A DNA stretch of 64,000 bases from Rebecca billardiae RCC1528. Taxonomy: Eukaryota; Haptophyta. The DNA lies in contig OZ251223.1 of NCBI GenBank assembly GCA_965240325.2, positions 1,736,001-1,800,000 on the forward strand. The letters are read 5' to 3'. A program made the translations under genes and the position numbers. Below are positions 51,907-62,525 of the stretch, piece after piece. Position 1 is the first letter of the stretch. Every line of letters begins with the position of its first letter. The notes under the pieces were generated by a model. The model did not search any database. It worked only from the letters and a program-made list of their open reading frames with translations, and was not told where the DNA came from.

Positions 51907-54084
51907 GCTCCGCCGCGCGGCAGGCGAAGGCCTTTTGCAGAGGCTCTGCAGTCGGCCATCATTCTGTGGCGACTGGCTCAACATCCAGCGCTGTCTGTTG
52001 TCTGAAGTCCTGATTCCGAGCTTCACGAGCACAAGACGACAAGTGACACGGTCACGGCGGACATGGAGGCGGTGATTATTGCAGGCTAGATGTACCACGG
52101 AATCGTAACGAGGCCCAGGATGCTCAGCCAACTGCTACCCCCCCCCCCCCCTCCTCCTCCTCCCGGTCGCTGGCCTGACCGACCGTCCGGACTCCGGCGG
52201 GTCAGTCGTGACTGTCATCAGCGTCGCAATCGCGGTGGTGCTTGAGGAGTCTGGAACTATAGCTATCCCTCTAAGTATCCCACCCATATGTACACATACG
52301 AGAATGGGTAGACAGGCGCGCTTCTCCTATTGAGAAAGAAAATTCACATGAATTCGAAACTCGAGTGTAACCTCACAAAAATGGGAGGGTTACAGCCACT
52401 ACAGTCGAATAAATATTCTACCGGAAAAAATACCTTTACGATCGCATAACTACGATTCCAATAACTACTATTAGCAGAAAGGGTAAGAGTCGGGACATTT
52501 CCCCGGAAACGCTCAACAAACAAAGACGTTTGTAACCAACGGAAAATTCAACCAGGTTACGACGGGTTACAGCCATTTAAAACTAGCCCGCACTTGAAAT
52601 GGCCAATAATAATTTAAATGATCAATATAAGCCAACAATATGACGACCTCCGTTTATTCTGAAAAAAATTATTATACTAAATAATAAGCCTCGCGAATTA
52701 CATATCATACGTTATCACATGAATTGAAATAAATAAAACGTCTGCTACATTATTATTTCTACTACGCAGTAGCTCGGATACATAATCACTTTCAATAAAT
52801 AAATTGTCTGCTACATTATTTTTTATAATAATAATGCAGCGCTTGCTTTTCATGATTAAAATTAACAAAGCAGCGTCGACGCGCTGAAAGAGAGGCGGCT
52901 CGCCATGTAACCGGTTACCGGGTTACAAGGTTACAACACGTCGTCTTTCAATAATAAAACGTCTGCTACATTATTTTGTAATAATGCGCTTTTCATGCTT
53001 AATTGTTTTTTAAAAAAAAAACAGCAGCGTCAACGCGCTGAAAGAGAGGCGGCTCGCATGACGATTGTAACCGGTTACAGGGTTACAAAGTTACAACACG
53101 GGGGGCGGAAGGGCGACGACCTCGTATGGCGCACGACGGCGAAGCACGCGAGTTTGCGGACGAAGACCGACGGTCACGCGACCAGTGGCGAACACGCGCA
53201 CCGATCTCTCGACACAGTCACGCCTTCGACAGCCTGCTCGCGACCCATGACCGCGGCACCGCAACTCAAGGACTACTCAACTTCAAGGTAGAGGGCCCCG
53301 CAACTGGCACGACGTTGTGGCCATGCTCGCGCACACAACCAGCATACTCACCACCAATCGTCTTTACGTCAGGACGTCATCGGGTATGAAACGAGCAGTG
53401 CACGCGGTGCAGCGTACATACCGGCACTACGCTCGCATTCGATCGCGCCGGGTGGATCAGCGGCCCGCTCGGCGCACTCGGCTGATGGCAGCGTGTGCCG
53501 CTGTCGTAGTGCGACCCGCCGCAGCGCCACTGTGGGCGGTCAAAGACGCGCCCTCCGCAGTGAAGCACGCTGGGTGCACATCTTCGCCGCGCCCCACGCC
53601 CGCGCGCGCTCGTGCGCCCCCTCATTCTCTCTAACCGCGCGCCGCGTAGCCCACCACCGCCAACTGAGCGGCACGCGCTTCCGCGCAGGCCGCAGACCAC
53701 TGGCCAGCTGTCTGTACGGCGTACGCAGCGCAACCCGCCACTACACCGTGGCGCGGGATCGGCGTCCGGACAGCACCGAGATGCTGGGTGCTGGCGGGCT
53801 CGCCCATCTTCGAGCCTGAGGCCAGTCCGGAGCCGCGGGACCCGAGCGATGGCGGTTAGGAAGTAGTCAGACCAGTCCGCAGGCGCAGTCGGGGCTGATG
53901 GCGGCCGGCGGCTCTGCGACTGCGACGCCGACGCTGACCATTACAGTATACGCGCCTCGATTGACGACTAACCCGAAGTGGCTAGTGCCGTCTGCCCGGA
54001 AGCGGAACTACGACTGTCACTGGCACACGCAGTGAGTCACCGGCCCGGTAGCCGTCTGCGGCATTATTGCGCGATATGTGTAAC
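51907..54084. other. AT-rich intergenic district with GTAACC motifs, then unresolved GC-rich DNA
   Basis: A C-run and CTC repeats lie at 52138-52163. From about 52240 to 53000 the GC content drops sharply compared with everything to the left. Copies of GTAACC/GGTTAC recur within it (about 52363, 52389, 52536, 52554, 52566). 53100-54084 is GC-rich with overlapping frames and no domain. Confidence 0.5.
52795..53100. repeat. Tandem duplication, two units of about 150 bp, with GTAACC block
   Basis: GTCTGCTACATTATTTT, GCGCTTTTCATG or close variants, CGCGCTGAAAGAGAGGCGGC and GTAACCGGTTAC with GGGTTACAA occur in order at 52795-52945 and again at 52947-53100. A partial earlier copy of the first block lies at about 52730-52770. 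The GTAACC end is the reverse complement of the motif cluster of the 115-bp satellite at 55616. Confidence 0.85.
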
Positions 54085-55560
54085 TCACAGCAGCGTGGCC
54101 CTGCGGAGCGCGCGCGCGCGCGTGCGCTCGTCCTCCCACTCCTCGCGGCTCACCCAGAGCGGGCTGAACGCACCCAGCATCGTGAGCATGCTGCCGCCCC
54201 GCCACGCGCCGTGCGGGTGGGAGGTGCTGACGGAGTGACGGTTGGCTGAGCTGAGGGAGCTGAGGGACGGACCGGCACGCGCAGGAATGCACCGACGATG
54301 CGGCGCGGGGGGCGGCAGCGGATCAGCAGCGAGCGCGCGGCAGGCAGCGGGCGCGGCGCGGGCGGCGGGCACGGGCTCCACGACGTGCGCGTGCTCACCA
54401 TTGGAGCCCCCGGCTCGTCTGGGCTCTGGCCGCGGCCGTGGGCATGGCGGCGGTGGCGGTGCCGCGGCGCCGCGGCGCGTAGCTCCGACTCAAGTCTCGC
54501 GCCCAGCCCGCGCAGACGCACGCCTAGCCCCGACACGACCACCCCGCGATACAGCGCCCCCCACACCTCCCGGTCGCAGCCTGCGATGGCGGCGCGCACG
54601 AGCTCAGGCAGCGAGCAGCGCGCCGCCTCGGCATCGCAGTCGAGGGCCGTGGCGTTGGGAGCGCGCGCGCCCTCGGCGTCGGCACCGCCGCCGTCCGCAG
54701 CCGCCGGGCCGTCGGCCCGGTCGAGGTGAGTCCGGGTATACGCGAAAGCCCGGGCGAAGGTGTCGTCCGACCCGTGCCAGCACGCGCGCCGCACGCTGGC
54801 GGGCATCGCCACTGTGAGCCACGCCCGCAACCGCCGTCGCGTTGGCCGGCTCGGCGCGCGGGTCGGCGCCGCCGCCGCCGTCGGGTGCGCGCGGGCGCAC
54901 GGGGCAAAGGCCGTGCGCGGGCGCAGCGCGCAGCAGGCCTGTCAGCCCAGCCTCAGCCTCCGCCGCCGCCCCTGCTGCGCCCGCCGCCACCGCCGCCGCC
55001 GCCCGCTGGGCCGCGCTCCCCTCGGCGCCGGCGTGCGCGCCCGCGGCGGCGGTGCCGTTGCGCGGCGCGCGCGCGCATAGCCGCCGCAGCTCCCGGCGCA
55101 GCCACGCGACCCCGGCCGCGTCCAGTGCCACGCCGAGCCGGCCGCGCACGTGCGCACGCCCGAGGTGCGCGTGGCGCGCCCGGCCGGCCAGCGGCTGTCC
55201 CTCCACCACACCGGTGCGTGGCCGGCGTGCTGCAGGGCGAGCGCGGCAGCGGACGCGACGTGCGCGGCGCGGACGCGCGCGCCGCGGAGCGGCTCGCCCA
55301 CCACCGCGCCGCGCGCCAGGGCCAGCGAGCCCGGCGGCTCGAGCAGCAGCACTGCGCGCGCGCTCGGTGCGCGCGCCCGCGGTCGGTTGTGGCGAGGCCG
55401 GCCTTGAGGCGGCGCGCGCGTGCGCGCTGCCCCGAGCCGAGGCGAAAGAGGCGTGGCGCAGGTCAAGCGGCGAAGGACGGCGTCAGATACTCCTCCGCAA
55501 CAGCCCGTCCACATGCGCCGGCTCCGCGGGCACACCCGCGCCCGCAGCGCCGTGCCCCGT
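54085..55560 (-). pseudogene. Actin-related protein, broken or intron-split
   Basis: Minus-strand segments match the actin fold in order. About 55370-55215: AVLLLEPPGSLALARGAVVG and AAHVASAAALALQHAG (the VLLTEAPL and AVLSLYASG region). About 55209-55070: VVEGQPLAGRARHAHLGRAH (the EGYALPHAI..DLAGRD region). About 54625-54480: CSLPELVRAAIAGCDREVWG, ALYRGVVVSGLGVRLRGLGA (the subdomain 3 LSGG region). About 54220-54130: GAWRGGSMLTMLGAFSPLWV (the WIGGSILASL..W region). The second segment is out of frame with the first by an apparent 2-nt insertion at GTGTGGTGG (about 55210), and the usual phosphate-binding LDSGDG loop is absent. A GTGAGC donor near 54399 suggests at least one intron. It could be a divergent ARP (Arp10/Arp11-like) gene with a sequence error, or a pseudogene. 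The first third of actin is not found. Confidence 0.6.
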
Positions 55561-55615
55561 GCGCTCGCGCTCGCCCCGCCTGCGAAGCACGCCATCCGCG
55601 CCTGGGGGCGCGGGC

Positions 55616-58391
55616 TGTAACCTTGTAACCCGTGTAACCAGGTTAACTGGTTACATCGGAGGCCAGGGACTCTGGAGGCAGGCCATGGCAGGTGGGGACC
55701 GTAACGGCCGGTCGCGAGCTGTAACGGCCGGTGTAACCTTGTAACCTGTGTAACCAGGTAACTGGTTACATCGGAGGCCAGGGACTCTGGAGGTGAGAGC
55801 TGGCAGGTGGGGACCGTAACGAGCTGTAACGGCCCGCGGTGTAACCTTGTAACCTGTGTAACCAGGTAACTGGTTACATCGGAGGCCACGGGGACTCTGG
55901 AGGCAAGAGTAGTGGCAGGTGGGGACCGTAACGGCCGGTCGCGAGCTGTAACGGCCGGTGTCAGTAACCCTGTAACCTGTGTAACCAGGTAACTGGTTAC
56001 ATCGGAGGCCAGGGACTCTGGAGGCAAGAGTCACTGGCAGGTGGGGACCGTAACGGCCGGTTGCGAGCTGTAACGGCCGGTGTAACCCTGTAACCTGTGT
56101 AACCAGGTAACTGGTTACATCGGACGGGCCAGGGACTCTGGAGGCAAGAGTTGGCAGGTGGGGACCGTAACGGCCGGTTGCGAGCTGTAACGGCCGGTGT
56201 AACCTTGTAACCTGTGTAACCAGGTAACTGGTTACATCGGGGGCCAGGGACTCTGGGGGCAGGAGCCGGGCAGGTGGGGGCCGTAACCGCCGGTTGCGAG
56301 CTGTAACGGCCGGTGTAACCCTGTAACCTGTGTAACCAGGTAACTGTTTACATCGGAGGCCAGGGACTCTGGAGGCAAGAGTTGGCAGGTGGGGACCGTA
56401 ACGGCCGGTCGCGAGCTGTAACGGCCGGTGTAACCTTGTAACCTGTGTAACCAGGTAACTGGTTACATCGGGGGCCAGGGACTCCGTGGAGGCAGGAGCT
56501 GGCAGGCGGGGAGCGTAACGGCCGGTTGCGAGCTGTAACGGCCGGTGTAACCCTGTAACCTGTGTAACCAGGTAACTGGTTACATCGGAGGCCAGGGACT
56601 CTGGAGGCAAGAGTTGGCAGGTGGGGACCGTAACGGCCGGTTGCGAGCTGTAACGGCCGGTGTAACCTTGTAACCTGTGTAACCAGGTAACTGGTTACAT
56701 CGGAGGCCAGGGACTCTGGAGGCAGGAGCTGGCAGGTGGGGACCGTAACGGCCGGTCGCGAGCTGTAACGGCCGGTGTAACCTTGTAACCTGTGTAACCA
56801 GGTAACTGGTTACATCGGGGGCCAGGGACTCTGGAGGCACGGGAGCTGGCAGGCCGGGGGGCCGTAACGGCCGGTTGCGAGCTGTAACGGCCGGTGTAAC
56901 CCTGTAACCTGTGTAACCAGGTAACTGGTTACATCGGAGGCCAGGGACTCTGGAGGCAAGAGTTGGCAGGTGGGGACCGTAACGGCCGGTTGCGAGCTGT
57001 AACGGCCGGTGTAACCTTGTAACCTGTGTAACCAGGTAACTGGTTACATCGGGGGCCAGGGACTCTGGGGGCAGGAGCTGGCAGGTGGGGGCCGTAACCG
57101 CCGGTTGCGAGCTGTAACGGCCGGTGTAACCCTGTAACCTGTGTAACCAGGTAACTGGTTACATCGGAGGCCAGGGACTCTGGAGGCATGAGAGTTGGCA
57201 GGTGGGGACCGTAACGGCCGGTCGCGAGCTGTAACGGCCGGTGTAACCTTGTAACCTGTGTAACCAGGTAACTGGTTACATCGGAGGCCAGGGACTCTGG
57301 AGGCAGGAGCTGGCAGGTGGGGACCGTAACGGCCGGTCGCCAGCTGTAACGGCCGGTGTAACCTTGTAACCTGTGTAACCAGGTAACTGGTTACATCGGG
57401 GGCCAGGGACTCTGGAGGCAGGAGCTGGCAGGCGGGGAGCGTAACGGCCGGGTGCGAGCTGTAACGGCCGGTGTAACCTTGTAACCTGTGTAACCAGATA
57501 ACTGGTTACATCGGAGGCCAGGGACTCTGGAGGCAAGAGTTGGCAGGTGGGGACCGTAACGGCCGGTCGCGAGCTGTAGCGGCCGGTGTAACCTTGTAAC
57601 CTGTGTAACCAGGTAACTGGTTACATCGGGGGCCAGGGACTCTGGGGGCAGGAGCTGGCAGGCGGGGGCCGTAACCGCCGGTTGCGAGCTGTAACGGCCG
57701 GTGTAACCCTGTAACCTGTGTAACCAGGTAACTGGTTACATCGGAGGCCAGGGACTCTGGAGGCAAGAGTTGGCAGGTGGGGACCGTAACGGCCGGTCGC
57801 GAGCTGTAACGGCCGGTGTAACCTTGTAACCTGTGTAACCAGGTAACTGGTTACATCGGAGGCCAGGGACTCTGGAGGCAGGAGCTGGCAGGTGGGGACC
57901 GTAACGGCCGGTCGCCAGCTGTAACGGCCGGTGTAACCTTGTAACCTGTGTAACCAGGTAACTGGTTACCGCATCGGGGGCCAGGGACTCTGGAGGCAGG
58001 AGCTGGCAGGCGGGGAGCGTAACGGCCGGTTGCGAGCTGTAACGGCCGGTGTAACCTTGTAACCTGTGTAACCAGATAACTACTGGTTGCATCGGAGGCC
58101 AGGGACTCTGGAGGCAAGAGTTGGCAGGTGGAGACCGTAACGGCCGGTTGCGAGCTGTAACGGCCGGTGTAACCCTGTAACCTGTGTAACCAGGTAACTG
58201 GTTACATCGGAGGCCAGGGACTCTGGAGGCAGGAGCTGGCAGGTGGGGACCGTAACGGCCGGTTGCGAGCTGTAACGGCCGGTGTAACCCTGTAACCTGT
58301 GTAACCAGGTAACTGGTTACATCGGAGGCCAGGGACTCTGGAGGCAGGAGCTGGCAGGTGGGGACCGTAACGGCCGGTTGCGAGCTGTAAC
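55616..58391. repeat. 115-bp satellite array, about 24 copies, GTAAC-rich
   Basis: The monomer contains GGAGGCCAGGGACTCTGGAG, GGCAGGTGGGGACCGTAACG, GGCCGG, GCGAGCTGTAACGGCCGGTG and TAACC, then GTAACCTGTGTAACCAGGTA and ACTGGTTACATC. I count 24 GTTACATC-type junctions. Each monomer carries the interrupted palindrome GTAACCAG-N4-CTGGTTAC. Variant positions (CAAGAG versus CAGGAG, CGGAGG versus CGGGGG) partly alternate, giving a 230-bp higher-order pattern. Because 115 is not a multiple of 3, the open frames of 86-361 codons on the minus strand switch frame every monomer and are not genes. Confidence 0.97.
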
Positions 58392-60197
58392 GATGATATT
58401 CAGAGATCTCAGAATACCTTGCCGATATTCTGTGCACCAACCCGTGCAGCGGTTCATAATCTGTTGCCGAAATTCTGGGCGCCAGTACATACAGCGGCTC
58501 GGAATCCCTTGCCAAAATTCTGGGCACCAGTATACATACAACTGTCACAGAATCTCATGCCGAAATTCCGGGCGTCAGTACATACAGCCGCTCAGAATCT
58601 CCCGCCGAAATTATAGGCTCAACCCATGCAGCAGCTCAGAATCTCGCGCCGAAGTTCTGGGCGCCAACCCATGCAACCACTCAGAATCTCCAGCCGAAAT
58701 TCTGGGCGCCAGTACATACAGCTGCTCGGAATCTTCTGCCAAAATTCTGGGCGTCAACCCATACCGCCGCTCAGAATCTCCTGCCGAAATTCTGGGCGTC
58801 AGTACATACAACCGCCCAGGACCTTCTGCCGAAATTCTGGGCGTCAACCCATACCGCCGCCCAGAATCTCTTATTGCCGAAATTCTGGGCGCCAGTACAT
58901 ACAGCCTGCTCAGAACCTTCTGCCAAAATTCTGGGCGTCAACCCATACCGCCGCCCAGAATCTCTTGCCGAAATTCTGGGCGCCAGTTCATACAACCGCT
59001 CAGAACCTTCTGCCGAAATTCTGGGCGTCAACCCATACCGCCGCCTAGAATCTCTTGCCGAAATTCTGGGCGCCAGTACATACAACCGCTCAGAACCTTC
59101 TGCCAAAATTCTGGGCGTCAACCCATACCACCGCCTAGAATCTCTTGCCGAAATTCTGGGCGCCAGTACATACAGCTGCTCGGAATCTTCTGCCAAAATT
59201 CTGGGCGTCAGCCCATACCGCCACCCCGAATCTCTTGCCGAGATTCTGGGCGCCAGTACATACAGCTGCTCGGAATCTTCTGCCAAAATTCTGGGCGTCA
59301 ACCCATACCGCCGCTCAGAATCTCCTGCCGAAATTCTGGGCGTCAGTACATACAACCGCCCAGAACCTTTTGCCGAAATTCTGGGCGTCAACCCATACCG
59401 CCGCCCAGAATCTCTTGCCGAAATTCTGGGCGCCAGTACATACAGCCTGCTCAGAACCTTCTGCCGAAATTCTGGGCGTCAACCCATACCGCCGCCCAGA
59501 ATCTCTTGCCGAAATTCTGGACGCCAGTTCATACAACCGCTCAGAACCTTCTGCCGAAATTCTGGGCGTCAACCCATACCGCCGCCTAGAATCTCTTGCC
59601 GAAATTCTGGGCGCCAGTACATACAACCGCTCAGAACCTTCTGCCAAAATTCGGGGCGTCAACCCATACCGCCGCCCAGAATCTCTTGCCGAAATTCTGG
59701 GCGCCAGTTCATACAACCGCTCAGAACCTTCTGCCGAAATTATGGGCGTCAACCCATACCGCCGCCTAGAATCTCTTGCCGAAATTCTGGGCGCCAGTAC
59801 ATACGACCGCTCAGAACCTTCTGCCAAAATTCTGGGCGTCAACCCATACCGCCGCTCAGAATCTCTTGCCGAAATTCTGGGCGCCAGTACATACAACCGC
59901 TCAGAACCTTCTGCCAAAATTCTGGGCGTCAACCCATACCGCCGCTCAGAATCTCCTGCCAAAATTCTGGGCGCCAGTACATACAGCCGCTCAGAACCTT
60001 CTGCCAAAATTCTGGGCGTGAAACTATGCAGCCGGTCAGAATCTCCCGCCAAAATTCTGGGCGTGAACATATGCAGCCGGTCACAATCTCCCGCCAAAAT
60101 TCTGGGCATCAACCCATGCAGCCGTTCAGAATCTCCTGCCGAAATTCTGGGCGCCTGTCGTACACGAAGCAGCTCAGAATCTCTCGCCAAATTTTAA
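58392..60197. repeat. 45-bp minisatellite array, about 40 copies
   Basis: The monomer is CAGAATCTCTTGCCGAAATT, then CTGGGCG and CCAGTACATACAACCGCT. It alternates with a second type containing GTCAACCCATACCGCCGC, so the working unit is a 90-bp dimer. The array abuts the 115-bp array without a gap. Since 45 is a multiple of 3, several frames on both strands stay open for 200-440 codons (for example 58378-59589 and 58874-60205 plus, 60190-59315 minus), with 15-residue repeats such as NLLPKFWASTHTAAQ. This is explained by the period and is not by itself evidence of coding. Ends of the array are more diverged than the middle. Confidence 0.97.
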
Positions 60198-60780
60198 CGA
60201 GATAAGGCGATGTAACCTGTAACCACCGCCATTCGACTTACCCTCGCCAAAAAAACCCAAAACCTCCATGCTGGGTAACCACTCGAATAATAACAACTAG
60301 CAACGAATATACCAGCACCAAGACAATAAAACCCGACCACTGCGGGGCGACTATAATTCGACTACCGGAGCAGTCTTAAAACATATATTTCAACTACACC
60401 GCGATATTATAATTAAATAAAAACCAGAGCAGTCTTAAAACATCTATTTTATTCCGCAGTATTATTAAAATGTGTGTATACCAGAGCGGTCTTATATATA
60501 TACGTTCGACTTCCACGCTGATATTTTGTTTTATTATAAAATATCGGAGCAGTCTTAAATTGTAAATACAGAGCAGTCTTAAAATGTATTAGAAAGAATT
60601 ATCTATTTTGCATGGCATATTTTAAATGGCATAAATATATGCGGTCGTTAAAATGAAAATCCGTTCGCGCGCCATTGTAATACTAATCAAATAATTTCAT
60701 AAATATCTGTATTATCACTCATATCGGTATTGGATTATTGATATATCATACTACATGTACAGGCACATAGGTATGCATCC
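60198..60780. repeat. AT-rich block with repeated GAGCAGTCTTAAA motif
   Basis: GAGCAGTCTTAAA occurs about five times (near 60367, 60425, 60545, 60571, and as GAGCGGTCTTATA near 60484), spaced irregularly in AT-rich DNA. GTAACC occurs twice at about 60211-60223, linking it to the satellite motif. No gene. Confidence 0.75.
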
Positions 60781-61479
60781 ATATTTAATCGCATGTACCC
60801 GTGTGCTACATGTTCCAGGATTTAGTTATCGTAATTCAGGAGATCATAGTAACCTGTGTGACCCACATAGGGAGATCATTTTTCCCCTCAAGCCCGCCCA
60901 ATCGCGGTCACCGGCCCTGCCTGTGCTGTGTAGTGTGTGCAGCGGGCAGCGCGCGCGGCGCGGCGCCAGCTGCAGGCTGCCGCGCGCAGTCGTCGATTGG
61001 CAGCCGCCGGCAGACTTTATATATACAGAATACGCCGCCCTGACACTGATGTTATTCTTCACGGCAACCTGTACGACGACATATGCGCGAGGAAGCCTTC
61101 GCACATAGATGTGGCTCGAGCGGATTGACGGTGACTCTGAGGGCGGCCGACGCGATGCCAATTCGCAGGGCGCAGTAGTGATTGTGTTCACGAGCAGCCC
61201 GGCGCGGGTCAGCTTGATTCACGTGGAGTGCCGGGCATCTCGCCAGACTGAGCCGAGGCGTGCTTGCTGGTCGGACCGCAGAAGTTGGATCCGCAGGGGC
61301 GGCCCACGCAGCTAGGCACTCGTGGGGCCAAGGCCGTAGCCATGACTGCTTCACACGGACCGTGGAGATGGAGCAGGCGGAGGCTGCGTGTGATTGATCG
61401 GGGGCGCCGCAACGCATGGGCACAGCGGGCGTGTGTGTGAGGCGCGAGTGAGGGCAGGTGGCAAGGCCGCATCGCAGGG
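60781..61479. other. Intergenic, no supported gene
   Basis: The return to GC-rich DNA begins at about 60890. Frames at 60755-61108 (plus) and 61423-61052 (minus) have no recognisable feature. This stretch probably includes the 3' UTR of the EF-hand gene. Confidence 0.35.
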
Positions 61480-62499
61480 TTAGTGCTGATGATGACCATG
61501 TTCGACGAGCGAGGCGGCGCGCGCACGCACCTGCCGCATGTGGAGCACGCGCTCAGACGGCTCGTTGGGCTCGGGCGCGCGCAGCCGCGGCTGCGCCGTG
61601 TTTGGCCTGAACACGTCTGGCTGCAGGCACTCGCGCACGCTGCTGCGCTGGGCGTGCACGTGGGGCCGGCGGGCCTCGGCGCGAGGAGACCAGCTGGGCG
61701 CGGGGCGGTGCTGCGTCCCTGTGACAAACCCGCGCTCGTCGAAGCGCAGCCCGTGCGACTGGAACTCGGCGACGCCGCGGCCGCGCCGCTTGCCGATCCC
61801 AAAGCTCTCGTACTCCTCAAACAGCAGCGGTGCGCGCGAGCGGTCCATGTAGTTGGTCGAGTGCGTGCCCGCGGGCTCGATGTGTTCTCGGCTCGGGGGG
61901 CTGAAGAGAGCGTTCATCGTCGTCGTCGTCCGCGCGCCTTCCCCGGGGTCCGTCAGGAGCCCCGCGTCCGTGTGCGCGACGATGTCGCCTGAGTCCTGCC
62001 AGCGCTGCGCCTTGAGGAAGTGCGGCGTCTGCACAGACTCGGCCGAGGAGGCGGCGAGCCGGCTGGAGAACTCGTCCCAAGCGATCTGCCCGTCCCCATT
62101 CGCGTCGACCCGCCTCGTGAACTCGCGCACCTGTGCGTCATTCAGCTCGGGGTTGATGCGCCTGAGCGCGTGACGGAACTCGTCCGCTGAGAGCACGCCG
62201 TCGCTGTTCACGTCGAAGTTTTTGAAGATGCTCACAATGCGCCGATGCTCAAGCTGTAGCGCCTCGTTCCTTGCCGTGTTCCTGCGGAGCCCCGCCTCGC
62301 GCGCGCGCCTCAGCTCGGCGCCCGTCACGATCGCGCCCGGCCCGACGTAGCTGCGGTTCGGCATTCTGTGGTCCGAGCTGTAGAAGACCGGGCTGGACCG
62401 GGAGGCGCTGCGGTCGGGAGCCGCGGGCGCCCGGATCGGAAAAGCCGCCACCAAAAGCGGGCGATTGTAGAACATGTAACAGCATTTTCGGCCCTCCAC
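61480..62499 (-). CDS. EF-hand protein, two calcium-binding loops
   Basis: Single-exon frame of 339 residues from Met at 62499, or 294 from Met at 62364. Two canonical EF-hands lie in a calmodulin-like pair: DVNSDGVLSADEF (near residue 95) and DANGDGQIAWDEF (near residue 131), spaced 36 residues apart, followed by helix SSRLAASS. The rest is extended and charged with short motifs (SYVGPGAIVTGAELRRAREA, LLFEEYESFGIGKRRGRGVA, FDERGFVTGTQHRPAPSW) that look like docking segments rather than domains. This type of EF-hand plus extended tail is common among ciliary and axonemal proteins of protists, but I cannot name an orthologue. The nearest divergent start is only 26 bp away at 62526, which favours the internal start at 62364 or overlapping 5' UTRs. 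Confidence 0.82.
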   Translation of the reverse strand: MEGRKCCYMFYNRPLLVAAFPIRAPAAPDRSASRSSPVFYSSDHRMPNRSYVGPGAIVTGAELRRAREAGLRRNTARNEALQLEHRRIVSIFKNFDVNSDGVLSADEFRHALRRINPELNDAQVREFTRRVDANGDGQIAWDEFSSRLAASSAESVQTPHFLKAQRWQDSGDIVAHTDAGLLTDPGEGARTTTTMNALFSPPSREHIEPAGTHSTNYMDRSRAPLLFEEYESFGIGKRRGRGVAEFQSHGLRFDERGFVTGTQHRPAPSWSPRAEARRPHVHAQRSSVRECLQPDVFRPNTAQPRLRAPEPNEPSERVLHMRQVRARAASLVEHGHHQH

Positions 62500-62525
62500 G
62501 GTCCCACGATGGCGGATGCCGGCCC

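Noticed and set aside
55651-56610. Minus-strand frames of 86-361 codons across the 115-bp array
   Set aside because: The period is not a multiple of 3, so each frame is a rotation of the same satellite; no start context or domain.
55616-60197. CRISPR array
   Set aside because: Units are contiguous tandem repeats without unique spacers, in eukaryotic DNA with no cas genes.
58378-60205. Plus-strand repeat protein(s) of 350-443 residues in the 45-bp array
   Set aside because: Three frames and the opposite strand are equally open because of the 45-bp period; no evidence picks one frame, so reported only as a repeat and as a testable observation.
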